Shown here piece by piece: positions 35,047-46,528 of a DNA stretch of 64,000 bases; the first letter of the stretch is position 1, and every line of letters starts with the position of its first letter. The stretch is from JANMMJ01 sp964543235. GTDB lineage: Bacteria; Pseudomonadota; Alphaproteobacteria; Rhizobiales; Aestuariivirgaceae. Below the pieces are notes generated by a model. It did no database searches, was not told where the DNA came from, and saw only the letters and a program-made list of their open reading frames with translations. Made by a program: the position numbers and the translations under genes. The stretch lies in the NCBI GenBank assembly GCA_964543235.1, contig CAZIXE010000016.1, positions 1-64,000 of the forward strand, written 5' to 3'.

Positions 35047-35790
35047 CTACAGGCGCCCGGCCTCGATGATGCGTTTGAGGAAGGCGCGGGTGCGCTCTTC
35101 ACGCGGATCGCCGAACAGCTGCTCGGGCGTCCCTTCTTCATGGACAATGCCGTCATAGAGGAAGCAGATTTTCGAGGCCACTTCACGGGCAAAGCCCATC
35201 TCGTGGGTCGCCAGCAGCATGGTCATGCCCTGTGCCGCGAGATCACGCACGATGTTGAGCACTTCCGAGACGAGTTCCGGATCGAGCGCCGAGGTGATCT
35301 CGTCGAGCAGCATCAGATGCGGCTCCATGGCGAGCGCGCGTACGATGGCCACGCGCTGCTGCTGGCCGCCTGACAGGCGGTCGGGATATTCGCGCGCCTT
35401 GGCTTCGAGGCCGATGCGCCGGAGCAGCGGCATGGCCCGCGCTTCCGCCTCCTCGCGCCCGAGCTTCAACACCTTGAGCGGCGCCAGCGTGACATTCTCC
35501 AGGACCGTCATGTGCGGAAACAGGTTGAAGCTCTGGAACACGATGCCGACCCTCTGGCGCAGCTTGTCGACATCCACTCCCGGCCCCGACACCCGGTCGC
35601 CTTCGAGCAGGATCTCGCCGCCCTGGATGGCTTCGAGTCCATTGATGCAGCGGAGCAACGTTGACTTGCCGCAGCCGGACGGACCGATCAGGCAGACGAC
35701 CTGATGTTCGTCGACGGTCAGATTGATGCCGCGCAGCACGCGGATCGGGCCGAACTCCTTCTCCACATTCCTGATTTCGAGAAAGGCCAT
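35047..35790 (-). CDS. polar amino acid ABC transporter, ATPase subunit (GlnQ-type)
   Basis: 247-residue cytoplasmic ATPase. Walker A is GPSGCGKST, signature LSGGQQQRVAIVRALAMEP, Walker B LMLLDEITSALDPE and H-loop ATHEMGFAR. The family is recognised by the amino-acid-type pattern EVLNIVRDLAAQGMTMLLATH. One oddity: the Walker B tail reads ITSALDPE where most members have PTSALDPE. It is the last gene of a minus-strand operon (binding protein, permease, ATPase) that imports an amino acid of unknown identity; it starts 2 bp after the permease stop. Confidence 0.92.
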   Translation of the reverse strand: MAFLEIRNVEKEFGPIRVLRGINLTVDEHQVVCLIGPSGCGKSTLLRCINGLEAIQGGEILLEGDRVSGPGVDVDKLRQRVGIVFQSFNLFPHMTVLENVTLAPLKVLKLGREEAEARAMPLLRRIGLEAKAREYPDRLSGGQQQRVAIVRALAMEPHLMLLDEITSALDPELVSEVLNIVRDLAAQGMTMLLATHEMGFAREVASKICFLYDGIVHEEGTPEQLFGDPREERTRAFLKRIIEAGRL

Positions 35791-35792
35791 GC

Positions 35793-36944
35793 TCAGCCCC
35801 CGGCCCGCATGCGGGCGTTGTCACGCTCGACCAGCTTGTCGACGAACCGCGCCTGCGGGATGGTGATCAGCACGAACAGGATCGCCACGATGGTCACGGC
35901 GGAGAGGTTGAAGGCATTGGCGGCGATGCCGCGCGAGGCGTTGAAGGCGTCGACGACGCCCAGGATCTGCACCAGCGCCGTATCCTTCTGCAGGCCGATG
36001 AAGTCGTTGAGGAGAGGTGCAACGACCCGGCGCACGGCCTGCGGCACCACCACATAGCGCATGGTCTGAAGGTAGGAGAGGCCGAGCGAGCGCGCCGCCG
36101 AAATCTGGCTCCAGTGAATGCTTTCGATGCCAGCCCGGTAGACTTCCGCCACATAGGCGCCATAGGTGAGGGTGAGCGCCAGGATGCACCACCAGACGAC
36201 CGGAATACGCGAGAGATCGCGCAGTTCCTGTACGCTCATGGTGCTGGTGTCATGGAAGAATCCGTAGAACCACGGGATGACGATCTCCGGCAGTCCGCTG
36301 GTGGGAATGCCAAAGCCGATCAGGTACAGCGTCACGATCGCCGGAAGCCCGCGGAAGACATCGCAATAGAGCGTGGCGAGCGCCCGCACCGGCCGGCCGG
36401 CCGGGCCCGGCATCAGGCGGGCCAGCACGACGAAAAGTCCCCAAACGAGAACCAGGATTTCCGCGACCACGAAGATGAAAATGTTGACGAACACGAACTT
36501 CTCGAACACCTGGAGCCACTTCTCGCTGATCAGCGGCAGGAGGAAGAAAGTGCGGCCCACGGCCGAGTTGTTCATGAAGATGAAGGCGGCGAAACCCAGC
36601 ACGAGCAGCGCGAAGACACCCCAGCCGAAGGTCAGTGCGAGCTTGTCACGCGCCGCGGCCGTATTGATCCGGACGCTCACGATGTCGTTGGACCCGAGCG
36701 CGGCAGCCGCCTTGCGGGCCAGCTGCAGGCCGCGGACGGCAGGCCAGAACACGAGTGCCACGGCCGCGATGGTGCCCCAATAGAGGATCTCGTGGATGGC
36801 GCTGGTGGCGCCCAATTCCGCCACCGAAGAGCGAACGAGATCCGTCGCTGCCACCGCGGCTGCAACGCAGAGGGCGGCAAACAGCAGCGCCGCGAAGGCG
36901 AGGCCATCGGCCGGCTTCGGAACATGCGATTTGGGAGGTGTCAT
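35793..36944 (-). CDS. polar amino acid ABC transporter permease
   Basis: 383-residue inner-membrane permease of the HisM/GlnP type. About eight hydrophobic segments are seen; the C-terminal half has the EAA-type loop AARSLGLSYLQTMRYVVVPQ and the domain ends with a typical FVDKLVERDN. The N-terminal half is longer than usual: two extra membrane segments near residues 18-37 and 60-80 with about 100 residues before the conserved core, so it is a longer subtype with a large extra N-terminal part. A single permease gene serves the operon, so it may act as a homodimer. I chose the ATG at 36944 (MTPPKSHV). Confidence 0.88.
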   Translation of the reverse strand: MTPPKSHVPKPADGLAFAALLFAALCVAAAVAATDLVRSSVAELGATSAIHEILYWGTIAAVALVFWPAVRGLQLARKAAAALGSNDIVSVRINTAAARDKLALTFGWGVFALLVLGFAAFIFMNNSAVGRTFFLLPLISEKWLQVFEKFVFVNIFIFVVAEILVLVWGLFVVLARLMPGPAGRPVRALATLYCDVFRGLPAIVTLYLIGFGIPTSGLPEIVIPWFYGFFHDTSTMSVQELRDLSRIPVVWWCILALTLTYGAYVAEVYRAGIESIHWSQISAARSLGLSYLQTMRYVVVPQAVRRVVAPLLNDFIGLQKDTALVQILGVVDAFNASRGIAANAFNLSAVTIVAILFVLITIPQARFVDKLVERDNARMRAGG

Positions 36945-37019
36945 TCCTGATGCCACCAATGTTCAGCTGCGGGCCGACACTGCGCCTGAACCTCTCGGCA
37001 CAAGTGCTGATGAGACGGC

Positions 37020-37037
37020 CCGGACCGCCCGGTCCGG
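37020..37037 (-). other. intercistronic hairpin between binding protein and permease genes
   Basis: CCGGACC (37020-37026) and GGTCCGG (37031-37037) form a 7-bp perfect stem with loop GCCC, 14 bp after the binding-protein stop on the minus strand. Such hairpins often reduce transcription of downstream transporter genes or stabilise the upstream message, giving excess binding protein. Inference from position; no U-tract is seen. Confidence 0.5.
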
Positions 37038-37050
37038 ACCGTCGCTGAGA

Positions 37051-37899
37051 TCAGGGATTGAAATACGGGACCGTGGCGGGATCCTTGCCCCAGCCGGCGG
37101 CGAGATACTTGGCGCCAAGCTTGGCCATGGTGCCGTCGTCGATCATCGACTGGATGATCTTGCTCACCGTTTCGTTGTTGGGATTGCCCTTCTGCATGAT
37201 GCCGCCATAGGTCTCGCCGGTCTTGTACTGCCCCACCACCTTGGACGTGCCGCCCGTCGCCGCTTCCTCGGCAAGCGTGATCGAGGTGTCGGTGATGGCG
37301 GCATCGATTTGTCCGGCGCGCAGTGCCGCGAACATTTCCGACTGATCGGCAAAGATCTGCGGATCCTTGATGCCGAGGACTTCCTGGGCGAATGTGGCAC
37401 CTGTCGTGCCCTGCTGGATGCCGATTTTGGCGGTCTTGATCGATTTCTCGTCGACCGGCGCATCGGCCTTGGCGAGCACGCCCATGTCGGAGTTGAAATA
37501 GGATGTGGTGAAGTCGAAGACCTTCTTGCGCTCGTCGGTGATCGAGGTCTGGGCGAAGCCCACGTCGTAGCCGGAAACCTGGTTGCCAATGAAGGCCTCC
37601 CAGGACGTGTTGATAACTTCCATCTTATCGTAACCGGCGCGCCAGGCAATTTCGGCGGACATACAGTATTCCATGCCGTCCTTGACATTTTCGACAGCAT
37701 CTCCGTTCCACCAGATCGGCGCAGGCAAGGATGTCAGGACGGTGAACTGACCGGCCTTGGCGGGATTGGCAATGGGGATCGATCCCTTCTGTCCCGACAA
37801 TTCGCAATTGCCGATCATGTCGGCCGCGCCGGCCGGTGCGGCCAGGCCCAGGCCCAGAAGAGCGGCAGCAGCCAGCAGATGTCGTTTGGAAAGCGCCAT
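37051..37899 (-). CDS. periplasmic amino-acid-binding protein of the ABC importer
   Basis: 282 residues. A signal peptide (1-25, LAAAALLGLGLAAPAGA-AD) is followed by a family 3 solute-binding domain: FTVLTSLPAPIWW at the first strand, DVGFAQTSITDERKKVFDFT in the middle and KIGIQQGTTGATF at the second lobe. The ligand cannot be read off. It precedes the permease and ATPase genes; the gap between contains a hairpin. AGGGAGAA is upstream of the ATG. It probably delivers a polar amino acid to the permease at 35793. Confidence 0.9.
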   Translation of the reverse strand: MALSKRHLLAAAALLGLGLAAPAGAADMIGNCELSGQKGSIPIANPAKAGQFTVLTSLPAPIWWNGDAVENVKDGMEYCMSAEIAWRAGYDKMEVINTSWEAFIGNQVSGYDVGFAQTSITDERKKVFDFTTSYFNSDMGVLAKADAPVDEKSIKTAKIGIQQGTTGATFAQEVLGIKDPQIFADQSEMFAALRAGQIDAAITDTSITLAEEAATGGTSKVVGQYKTGETYGGIMQKGNPNNETVSKIIQSMIDDGTMAKLGAKYLAAGWGKDPATVPYFNP

Positions 37900-37989
37900 G
37901 ATTGAGTTTCTCCCTGTGGTTTTGGCGATGCTTCAGCATACACCCGACCGGGGGCCGCACCGCAAGGGGAGAAGCGCGAAAGGCGGCGC

Positions 37990-40701
37990 TCAGCCGGTCC
38001 AGCCGAGCCCGGCCGCGACGCAGTTCATGGTCATCAGGAGCGGCATCATCAGGCTGTCGCTGCCACCGCCGCTGGCCCGCGTCTGCTGCAACAGCTCGAC
38101 CTGCCAGCGATTGGCCTGGTTGACCATGGGGCGGACCCGCTCGAAGCGCCGCCTGAGACCCTCGAAGCGCTCGCACAGCATGCTCTCCCCGGTGAGTTCG
38201 AGGATGGCACGGCTCGTGCGGCGATGCTCATGGCTGATGAGGGCATAAACTCGCTCCGCCGCCGCCCGGTCCGGAACCAGGCTGGCATATTGCTCGGCCA
38301 CCGCCATGTCGGCGAGATAGAGCGACTTCTCCACCTCGTCGACGGCGAGGCGGAACCCGCGTGAGCGCGTGTACATGTCGCGCAGCAGCTTGAGCCCGGC
38401 CGGCCCCCGCGGCACCAGAAAGTCGTCGAATGCGTAGCCGAGACCGAACCAGCCGGTCAGCAGGTGGCGGTTCTGGCTCCAGGCAAACACCCAGGGAATG
38501 GCGCGCAGGTCGGCAATTCCCTTGGCGCCGAAGCGCCGGGTGGGCCGCGAGCCGAGCTTCAGGTTGGCGAGTTCCTCGACCGGCGAAGCCCACTGGAAAT
38601 AGGTAATCAGATCAGGATCTTCGGCGAGCTTCCGGTAATGGCGGAAGGAACTGCTGGCAATTGCCTCGACGGCTTCCTGATGCTCGGGAACGATCTTCAG
38701 TTCGGGTTCATCGACCGACTTCAGCGTATGCACGAACACGCTGGCAGCGAGGACCTCGAGATTGTAGAGCGCGGTGCCGCGGTTGGCGAATTTGGAGGAC
38801 ACCACTTCGCCCTGTTCGGTCACGCGCATGCGGCCGCCGATCGTGCCGGCCGGCTGGGCGGCGATGGCGCGGCCGGTGGGGGCGCCGCCGCGGCTCACCG
38901 AACCGCCGCGGCCGTGAAAGAAACTGATCGCGATGCCGGCCTCGCGGCCCACCCGGATCAGCCGGCGCTGCGCCTCGAAGAGCTCGAAACTGGCACAGAA
39001 GAAGCCACCGTCCTTGTTGGAATCGGAGTAGCCCAACATGATCTCCTGGCGTCCGCCTCCGGCCGCCACCGACCCCTTGACGACAGGGGCCCTGAGCAGT
39101 TCGGTCATGATGGCCGGGGCGCGCCGCAAGTCGTCGATGGTTTCAAACAGCGGCACAATCCGCAGGCGGCACACCTCCCGGCTGGTCTCATCCGCGAACA
39201 GCCCGCAATACTTGGCGAGCAGATAGAGACCCAGCACGTCACTGGCCTGCTGCGTCATCGACAGGATGAAGGTGCCGATGGCATCCGGATCCGGTCCTTC
39301 GATGGTCTCGCGCACCAGTTCCAGCAGGCCCAGCAGCTCATCCGCCTCTTGCGAAAGCCCGCGGAACTTCGGGAGGAAACCCAGCGGCTTTGCAAGTTCG
39401 GCGTCGATCCACTGCGCCCAGGCCGCGCTGCCCGGTGCGGGCGGCGGCTCGGTCGCCACCGGGTTCATCTTGTGCCAGATCTCGGTCAGCACCCGGTTGA
39501 TGACCGTCGTGTTCTGGCGCAGGTCGAGGCTCACCGTCCGGAAGCCGAAGACTTCGACCTCCCAGCGCACCGGCCGGACCAGGCTTGCGGCAATCGACGC
39601 CACCTGCATGTCCGCCAGCGCCATTTCGGCGCCCAGCAGTTCGTCTGCAAGTTCGGCGACATTGGCAAACGGCGTGGCGCCGCCGGTGCCGCTGACCGTC
39701 GCCGCCAACCTGGCGCGCAGGAGCGTGAAGAACTGGCGGAAGGGCTCGGCGGCGTTGCGCTCGGCGAGCTTCCCGGCATCCTCGACCAGGGCCAGCTGCG
39801 CCGCCACCCTGTCGAGAAAGCTCTGCGGGATTGCCATCTCATGGGCGCTGATCGAGACCAGCCTGGCCAGTTCCTCGAGACGATGATCGAGCCGTTCGAC
39901 CGCGGCCTTGCGGTTCTCGGCAAGCGCCGCCCGCGTCACGTCGACGGTGACGAAAGGATTGCCGTCGCGGTCGCCGCCGATCCAAGACGAGAACCGCAGC
40001 GGCGGCCTGACGCGGGCCGGAAGCTCGGGAAAGTGGCGCTGCACGGCGGCTTCCAGCAGGTCGCACACTGCCACGGTGCGGTCGTAGAGTGCTTCGCGGA
40101 AGAAATGCAGACCCCAGTGGATTTCCTGTTCGACGGTTGGCTTTGCCAGGCGGATTTCGCCGGTCATCCACAACAGGTCGATCTCATTGCGCAGCGCCTT
40201 GAGCAGGGCCTGGCGCTCGCGCGGTGTCCAGCGCGGACTTTCGAGCTCATAGAGCTTGAGATAGATGCGCCGATGGATTTCCAGCACCGTTACCCGCTTG
40301 GCTTCGGTGGGATGGGCCGTGATGGTCGGCTGCACATCGACGCTGTCGAGCGCCTTCTGCACCGCCTCCTCGGTCACGTTGGCGGCCGCCACCACCGCGA
40401 AGGCGTTCGAAAACGAGCCCGTCACCTGGTCCGGCCCGCCCTGCGCCTCGAGGCGGCGCCGGGCCCGCATGGCGGCATTCTCCTCGGCGATGTTCAGCAG
40501 CTGCAACCAGATGCCGATCACTTGCAGCGCATGCTCGATGAGGTCGGGCGGGATGGTTTCCGCAGATTCCGGTTCATCGATGATGGCCAGGACCCGCGGC
40601 TCGCGCACCTTGATGACCTGGCGGAGCAGGTCGCGCAGCATCGAGGTGATTTCGTCGATGTAGTTGCCATCGACATGGGCAATGTGCACAGGCTTGTTCA
40701 C
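37990..40701 (-). CDS. ppc: phosphoenolpyruvate carboxylase
   Basis: Anaplerotic enzyme: phosphoenolpyruvate plus bicarbonate gives oxaloacetate. The 903-residue length is typical. Conserved motifs include AHPTEAKR, FSSWIGGDRDGNP, GYSDSNKDGGFF, the PEP-binding FHGRGGSVSRGGAPTGRA and the C-terminal region including RAIPWVFAWSQNRH. The C-terminus ends with the family-typical MNCVAAGLGWTG. It is alone on the minus strand, upstream of nothing obvious, with divergent transcription of the ABC-F gene. No regulatory phosphorylation motif is visible. Confidence 0.97.
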   Translation of the reverse strand: MNKPVHIAHVDGNYIDEITSMLRDLLRQVIKVREPRVLAIIDEPESAETIPPDLIEHALQVIGIWLQLLNIAEENAAMRARRRLEAQGGPDQVTGSFSNAFAVVAAANVTEEAVQKALDSVDVQPTITAHPTEAKRVTVLEIHRRIYLKLYELESPRWTPRERQALLKALRNEIDLLWMTGEIRLAKPTVEQEIHWGLHFFREALYDRTVAVCDLLEAAVQRHFPELPARVRPPLRFSSWIGGDRDGNPFVTVDVTRAALAENRKAAVERLDHRLEELARLVSISAHEMAIPQSFLDRVAAQLALVEDAGKLAERNAAEPFRQFFTLLRARLAATVSGTGGATPFANVAELADELLGAEMALADMQVASIAASLVRPVRWEVEVFGFRTVSLDLRQNTTVINRVLTEIWHKMNPVATEPPPAPGSAAWAQWIDAELAKPLGFLPKFRGLSQEADELLGLLELVRETIEGPDPDAIGTFILSMTQQASDVLGLYLLAKYCGLFADETSREVCRLRIVPLFETIDDLRRAPAIMTELLRAPVVKGSVAAGGGRQEIMLGYSDSNKDGGFFCASFELFEAQRRLIRVGREAGIAISFFHGRGGSVSRGGAPTGRAIAAQPAGTIGGRMRVTEQGEVVSSKFANRGTALYNLEVLAASVFVHTLKSVDEPELKIVPEHQEAVEAIASSSFRHYRKLAEDPDLITYFQWASPVEELANLKLGSRPTRRFGAKGIADLRAIPWVFAWSQNRHLLTGWFGLGYAFDDFLVPRGPAGLKLLRDMYTRSRGFRLAVDEVEKSLYLADMAVAEQYASLVPDRAAAERVYALISHEHRRTSRAILELTGESMLCERFEGLRRRFERVRPMVNQANRWQVELLQQTRASGGGSDSLMMPLLMTMNCVAAGLGWTG

Positions 40702-40858
40702 CGACCGCTATCCCTGACGAGCGCCCTTCACCTTCTACACAAATTTGTGCAGCGCAGCATGCCCGCTGTCAACGGCCAAATCCGCGCACAGGCGCCCCTG
40801 CAATCGTCACGGGGAATTGCCCGATTGCCGCAACCGGGCGCGCAGTCTATGCAGCACC

Positions 40859-42714
<1,856 letters not shown>

Positions 42715-42718
<4 letters not shown>

Positions 42719-43893
42719 AGCAGCGACATCCCTCGGCAGCACAGCGCCTGCTCGACTTCATCCATCACGAGGCGACTGCCGGCTTCATCCTGGTGGCAGC
42801 AGCGGCCCTCGCCATGGTCTTCGCCAACACGGCGCTGCAGCCTTTCAGCGATAGCTTTCTGGCAACGCCGGTCAGCGTCCGGGCGGGCGATTTCGCCATC
42901 GCCAAGCCGCTCATCCTGTGGATCAACGACGGCCTCATGGCGGTGTTCTTTTTTCTCGTCGGGCTCGAAATCAAGCGCGAAGTGCTCGAAGGCAATCTGT
43001 CCGACCGCGAACAGATCGTGCTCCCCACCGTCGCTGCAGTCGGCGGCATGGTCATGCCGGCGCTCATCTACAGCCTCATCAACATCAACAATCCGGAACT
43101 GCTGCGCGGCTGGGCCATCCCGGCGGCGACTGACATTGCCTTTGCCCTCGGTGCCCTGGCCATTGCCGGCAGCCGGGTTCCAACCACACTCAAAGTCTTC
43201 CTGCTGACGCTCGCGACGCTCGACGATCTCGGCGCCATTATTGTCATCGCATTGTTCTACACATCAAATCTGTCGCTGCTGTCGCTTGCCGGTGCCGGCG
43301 GCGGCATCATTGCGCTCGTTCTGCTCAACCGCTTCAACGTCACGCGCATCGCCCCATACTTGTTCGTCGGCGTCGTGGTGTGGGTCTTTGTCCTCAAGTC
43401 GGGCATCCACGCCACGCTGGCCGGCGTTGCCGTGGCCCTGACCATTCCGCTCAACCGTCGCGACGGCTCCAGCCTCATTCATGATCTCGAAGAGGGCCTG
43501 CACCCATACGTGAAGTTCTTCATCCTGCCGCTTTTTGCATTTGCCAATGCCGGCGTTTCCTTTGCCGGCCTCAGCCTGTCCGCCGTGCTGGAGCCACTGG
43601 CGCTTGGCATCGCCGCCGGCCTGGTGCTCGGCAAGCCGCTCGGCATTGTCGGCGCGGTTGTGCTGGCCGTCGGCATGGGCCTCGCGCAGCTGCCGGCCGG
43701 CACCACCTGGCGCCACATTGTGGGCGCCTCCTGTCTGGCGGGAATCGGCTTCACCATGAGCCTGTTCATCGGTGTGCTGGCCTTCGATGCCGACTGGCAT
43801 GTTTCGCAGGTGCGAATCGGCGTCATCGTCGGATCGCTGGTATCGACGATGCTGGGCCTCGCCCTGCTCCTTGCGGCGCCGGCACGGCGCTGA
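42715..43893 (+). CDS. nhaA: Na+/H+ antiporter NhaA
   Basis: 392-residue inner-membrane antiporter that exports Na+ in exchange for H+. About twelve transmembrane segments, with the family motifs LILWINDGLMAVFFFLVGLE, ATDIAFALGALAI (the conserved ATDIAF with the Asp), LATLDDLGAIIVIALFY with the Asp-Asp ion site, and ANAGVSF. The C-terminal PLGIVGAVVLAVGMGLAQLP is typical. It is translationally coupled to the ABC-F gene (overlap of four bases), an unexpected pairing functionally. Confidence 0.95.
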
Positions 43894-43900
43894 GTGTGGT

Positions 43901-44356
43901 TCATCCCGCCGCCTTGTTGACCCACCTGCCGGCTTCGTCCTGCTGCCAGTACGATATCGCGTGGTTTTCCGCTCTGGCCCACTTCCACTGTTCGCGCGCC
44001 GTGGCAACCGCATCGGCGTCGTCACCGTTGAACATGACCACCACGCGGACAAAGCTGCCCGCATCGTCGATCGGTGCGCCGCCCAGCGCGAAGTACACAT
44101 CGGCGGCATTGGGATTGCCGGCTTCGCTGGTCAGCCACACCGGATGGGCGGCCGGATTGCCGTCGCTTCTGGTTCCGTGCGGAAGAAACGATTCCTCGGC
44201 ATAGGTCCACAGCAGCGTGGCCAGCGCCTCGGCGCGCTCGTCCGACTCGGTCCGGATGAGGGCCCGCCAGCCCCGCGCCAGCGACCGTTCGACAAGAGAA
44301 GGCAGAACCTTCTCCACGGGCTGGTGTTCGAGGTGGTAGAAGAGAACTTCGGTCAT
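43901..44356 (-). CDS. holC: DNA polymerase III chi subunit
   Basis: 151 residues. The chi subunit (HolC) links the clamp loader to single-strand binding protein in the replisome. The family pattern is seen in the N-terminal EVLFYHLEHQPVEKVLPSLV, RALIRTESDERAEALATLLW and PVWLTSEAGNPNAADVYFA, plus the later VRVVVMFNGDDADAVATARE. It is on the minus strand, convergent to nhaA; pepA lies upstream on the same strand, separated by a plus-strand orphan gene (44440-44913), so holC and pepA do not form one operon here. Confidence 0.93.
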   Translation of the reverse strand: MTEVLFYHLEHQPVEKVLPSLVERSLARGWRALIRTESDERAEALATLLWTYAEESFLPHGTRSDGNPAAHPVWLTSEAGNPNAADVYFALGGAPIDDAGSFVRVVVMFNGDDADAVATAREQWKWARAENHAISYWQQDEAGRWVNKAAG

Positions 44357-44439
44357 GGGCGGGTTACGGCGGGCTTTCAGAATCGGTCAGGTTTTGTTAG
44401 ATTATTCCTAGTAGTTACGGCTTCGAAAGGGGCTTCGTC

Positions 44440-44913
44440 ATGGTGCAACATCTGGCCAGAGCGACCGTCGTGCTGGCATTCATAGCATGGGTCGGACCGG
44501 CTGCATTCGCCGCAAGTGCGCCGGCCATCACCCTGTGCAGTTGCTGCGAGGCGCAGCAGGATGCGGCCTGTGCCGCGCCCTGCACCGGCCTGTCGCAGGG
44601 TGGCGAATGTCCGGTCACGGTGGTCTTCGACTCTTCACCGCCGGGCGATGCCAACCAGCTCAACGGCATTTCGCTCAAGGAACTCGATCTGGGTTCGCCG
44701 ACGCGCCAGCAGCTTGAACAGTTCCGCAAGTTCCTGGAAACAGCGCGCCGGCGGGCGCTTGAGGACTACCGCCAGGCGCTGCGCGACTTCAAGCGGCACC
44801 GCATCACGCGGGCCGAACTGGACGAAGCCAAGCGCCGCCACGACGAAGTCATGGTCAACTACAACCATGGCATCTTCGCCTACCGCGTCGCGGCCGGAAC
44901 CCGGGAGGAGTAG
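44440..44913 (+). CDS. Cys-rich secreted protein of unknown function
   Basis: 157 residues. A signal peptide (about 1-25, VLAFIAWVGPAAFA-AS) is followed by a short Cys-rich segment (LCSCCEAQQDAACAAPCTG, then ECP), a linker and a charged helix (about 85-150, rich in Arg, Glu and Gln). Seven Cys are clustered near the N-terminus, which is unusual. No domain is recognised. The ORF has a clear start (ATGGTGCAACATCTGGCC) 84 bp from the holC start, divergently placed. It sits in the usual holC-pepA gap and could be lineage-specific. Confidence 0.75.
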   Translation: MVQHLARATVVLAFIAWVGPAAFAASAPAITLCSCCEAQQDAACAAPCTGLSQGGECPVTVVFDSSPPGDANQLNGISLKELDLGSPTRQQLEQFRKFLETARRRALEDYRQALRDFKRHRITRAELDEAKRRHDEVMVNYNHGIFAYRVAAGTREE

Positions 44914-44916
44914 TCC

Positions 44917-46377
44917 TCAGCCTTCGTAGTGCTGTTCGACCAGGCGGTTCAGCAGGCGCACGCCCCAGCCCGATGCCCAGCTTTGGCTGATGGCCGACTT
45001 GCCCGAGTCCATGGCGGTCCCCGCCACATCGAGATGGGCCCACGGCACGTTGTTGACGAAGCGCTGGAGGAACTGCGCGGCGGTGATCGCACCGGCATGG
45101 CGGCCGCCGATGTTCTTCATGTCGGCGACTTCATAGTCGAGCAGCTTGTCGTATTCGGGCGCCAGCGGCATGCGCCACACCTTTTCCCCGGTTGCCAGCC
45201 CGCATTCGATGAGCCGTGCCGAAAGTTCATCATTGTTAGAGAACAGCCCGGCATGTTCCTTGCCCAGCGCCACCATGATGGCGCCGGTCAGAGTCGCGAG
45301 ATCGATCATGAATTTGGGCTTGAACCGGTTTTGCACATACCAGAGCACATCGGCGAGCACCAGCCGGCCTTCGGCATCGGTATTGAGCACGGCAATGGTC
45401 TGACCCGACATTGACTTCACGATGTCGCCCGGGCGCTGTGCCGTGCCGCTTGGCATGTTCTCCACCAGGCCGATGGCGCCGATGGCATTGACCCTGGCCT
45501 TGCGGCGGGCCAGCGCCAGCATCAGGCCGGTGACGCAGGCCGCACCCCCCATGTCGCCCTTCATGTCTTCCATGCCGGCCGCGGGTTTGATCGAAATGCC
45601 GCCGGTGTCGAAGGTCACACCCTTGCCGACGAAGGCGATCGGCGCCTCGCCCCGGCGTCCGCCCTGCCAGCGCATGACGACGAGACGCGGTTCATGCGCC
45701 GAGCCCTGGGCCACGCCCAGCAGTGCGCCCATGCCGAGCTTCTGCATCTGCGCGCGGTTGAGGACTTCGACCGCAAGGCCATCGCGGCTGAGTTTCCTGG
45801 CGCGGGCTGCGAACTCGATCGGAAACAGCACATTGGCAGGCTCATTGACGAGATCGCGCGCCAGGTGAACGCCCTGCGCCACGGCTTCTGCGGCCGCTCC
45901 CTTGCGCCGCGCCTGAGCGGGGTCGGCACACATCACCGTGACGGCCTCCAGGAGGCCGTTCTCCTTCTTCGACTTGTAGTGGCCAAAGGCATAGTTGCGC
46001 AGCAGCAGACCGGACGCCACCGCTGCCGGGTCGATTGCCTCATGGTCGATGGCCACGGTCGCTTCCTTGACCTTGGCCGCCTGCAGCGTGCCGCAGATGG
46101 CACCGCCGAGCAGTTCCATTTCGCGTTCTGTCAGTTTCTGGGCTTCGCCGACGCCGGCCAGAATGACACGCTCGAGCGGCAGGGAGGGCGGCGCCACAAT
46201 GTCGAGCAGTTGATCCTTCTTTCCGTCAAACTTGGCTGCTTTCATCGCCTTCTTGAGGTGGCCGTTTGAGGCGTGGTCGGCCTGGGCGCCGATACCCTTG
46301 AGGCTGCCGCCCGTTTCCACGGTGACGACAAGGGGACCGGACTTGGGCAACGCCGGTGAAGAGAACTTTAATTTCAT
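44917..46377 (-). CDS. pepA: leucyl aminopeptidase
   Basis: Cytosolic aminopeptidase of family M17, using two Zn/Mn ions; removes N-terminal residues from peptides. The 486-residue length is typical. Metal and catalytic motifs are clear: GKGVTFDTGGISIKP, MKGDMGGAACVTG and the M17 signature NTDAEGRLVLADVLWY. The ATG at 46377 (MKLKFSSPALPKSGP) removes a long, poorly conserved upstream extension of the open frame. It is divergent from the lptD operon, the classical pepA location. Confidence 0.95.
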   Translation of the reverse strand: MKLKFSSPALPKSGPLVVTVETGGSLKGIGAQADHASNGHLKKAMKAAKFDGKKDQLLDIVAPPSLPLERVILAGVGEAQKLTEREMELLGGAICGTLQAAKVKEATVAIDHEAIDPAAVASGLLLRNYAFGHYKSKKENGLLEAVTVMCADPAQARRKGAAAEAVAQGVHLARDLVNEPANVLFPIEFAARARKLSRDGLAVEVLNRAQMQKLGMGALLGVAQGSAHEPRLVVMRWQGGRRGEAPIAFVGKGVTFDTGGISIKPAAGMEDMKGDMGGAACVTGLMLALARRKARVNAIGAIGLVENMPSGTAQRPGDIVKSMSGQTIAVLNTDAEGRLVLADVLWYVQNRFKPKFMIDLATLTGAIMVALGKEHAGLFSNNDELSARLIECGLATGEKVWRMPLAPEYDKLLDYEVADMKNIGGRHAGAITAAQFLQRFVNNVPWAHLDVAGTAMDSGKSAISQSWASGWGVRLLNRLVEQHYEG

Positions 46378-46528
46378 TGGGGGATGACTTGCTCTGAGGT
46401 GGGAATAGGCGTCTCCATAGCGGCTTGACGGCGCCGGTTCAACCGCGAGGTCGTGCCGTGAATTGTGACTTGGCGCAGGCCACCCGGCCGGGTTAGTAAA
46501 CAGAGTATTAACGAGTACGTTGGGGATA

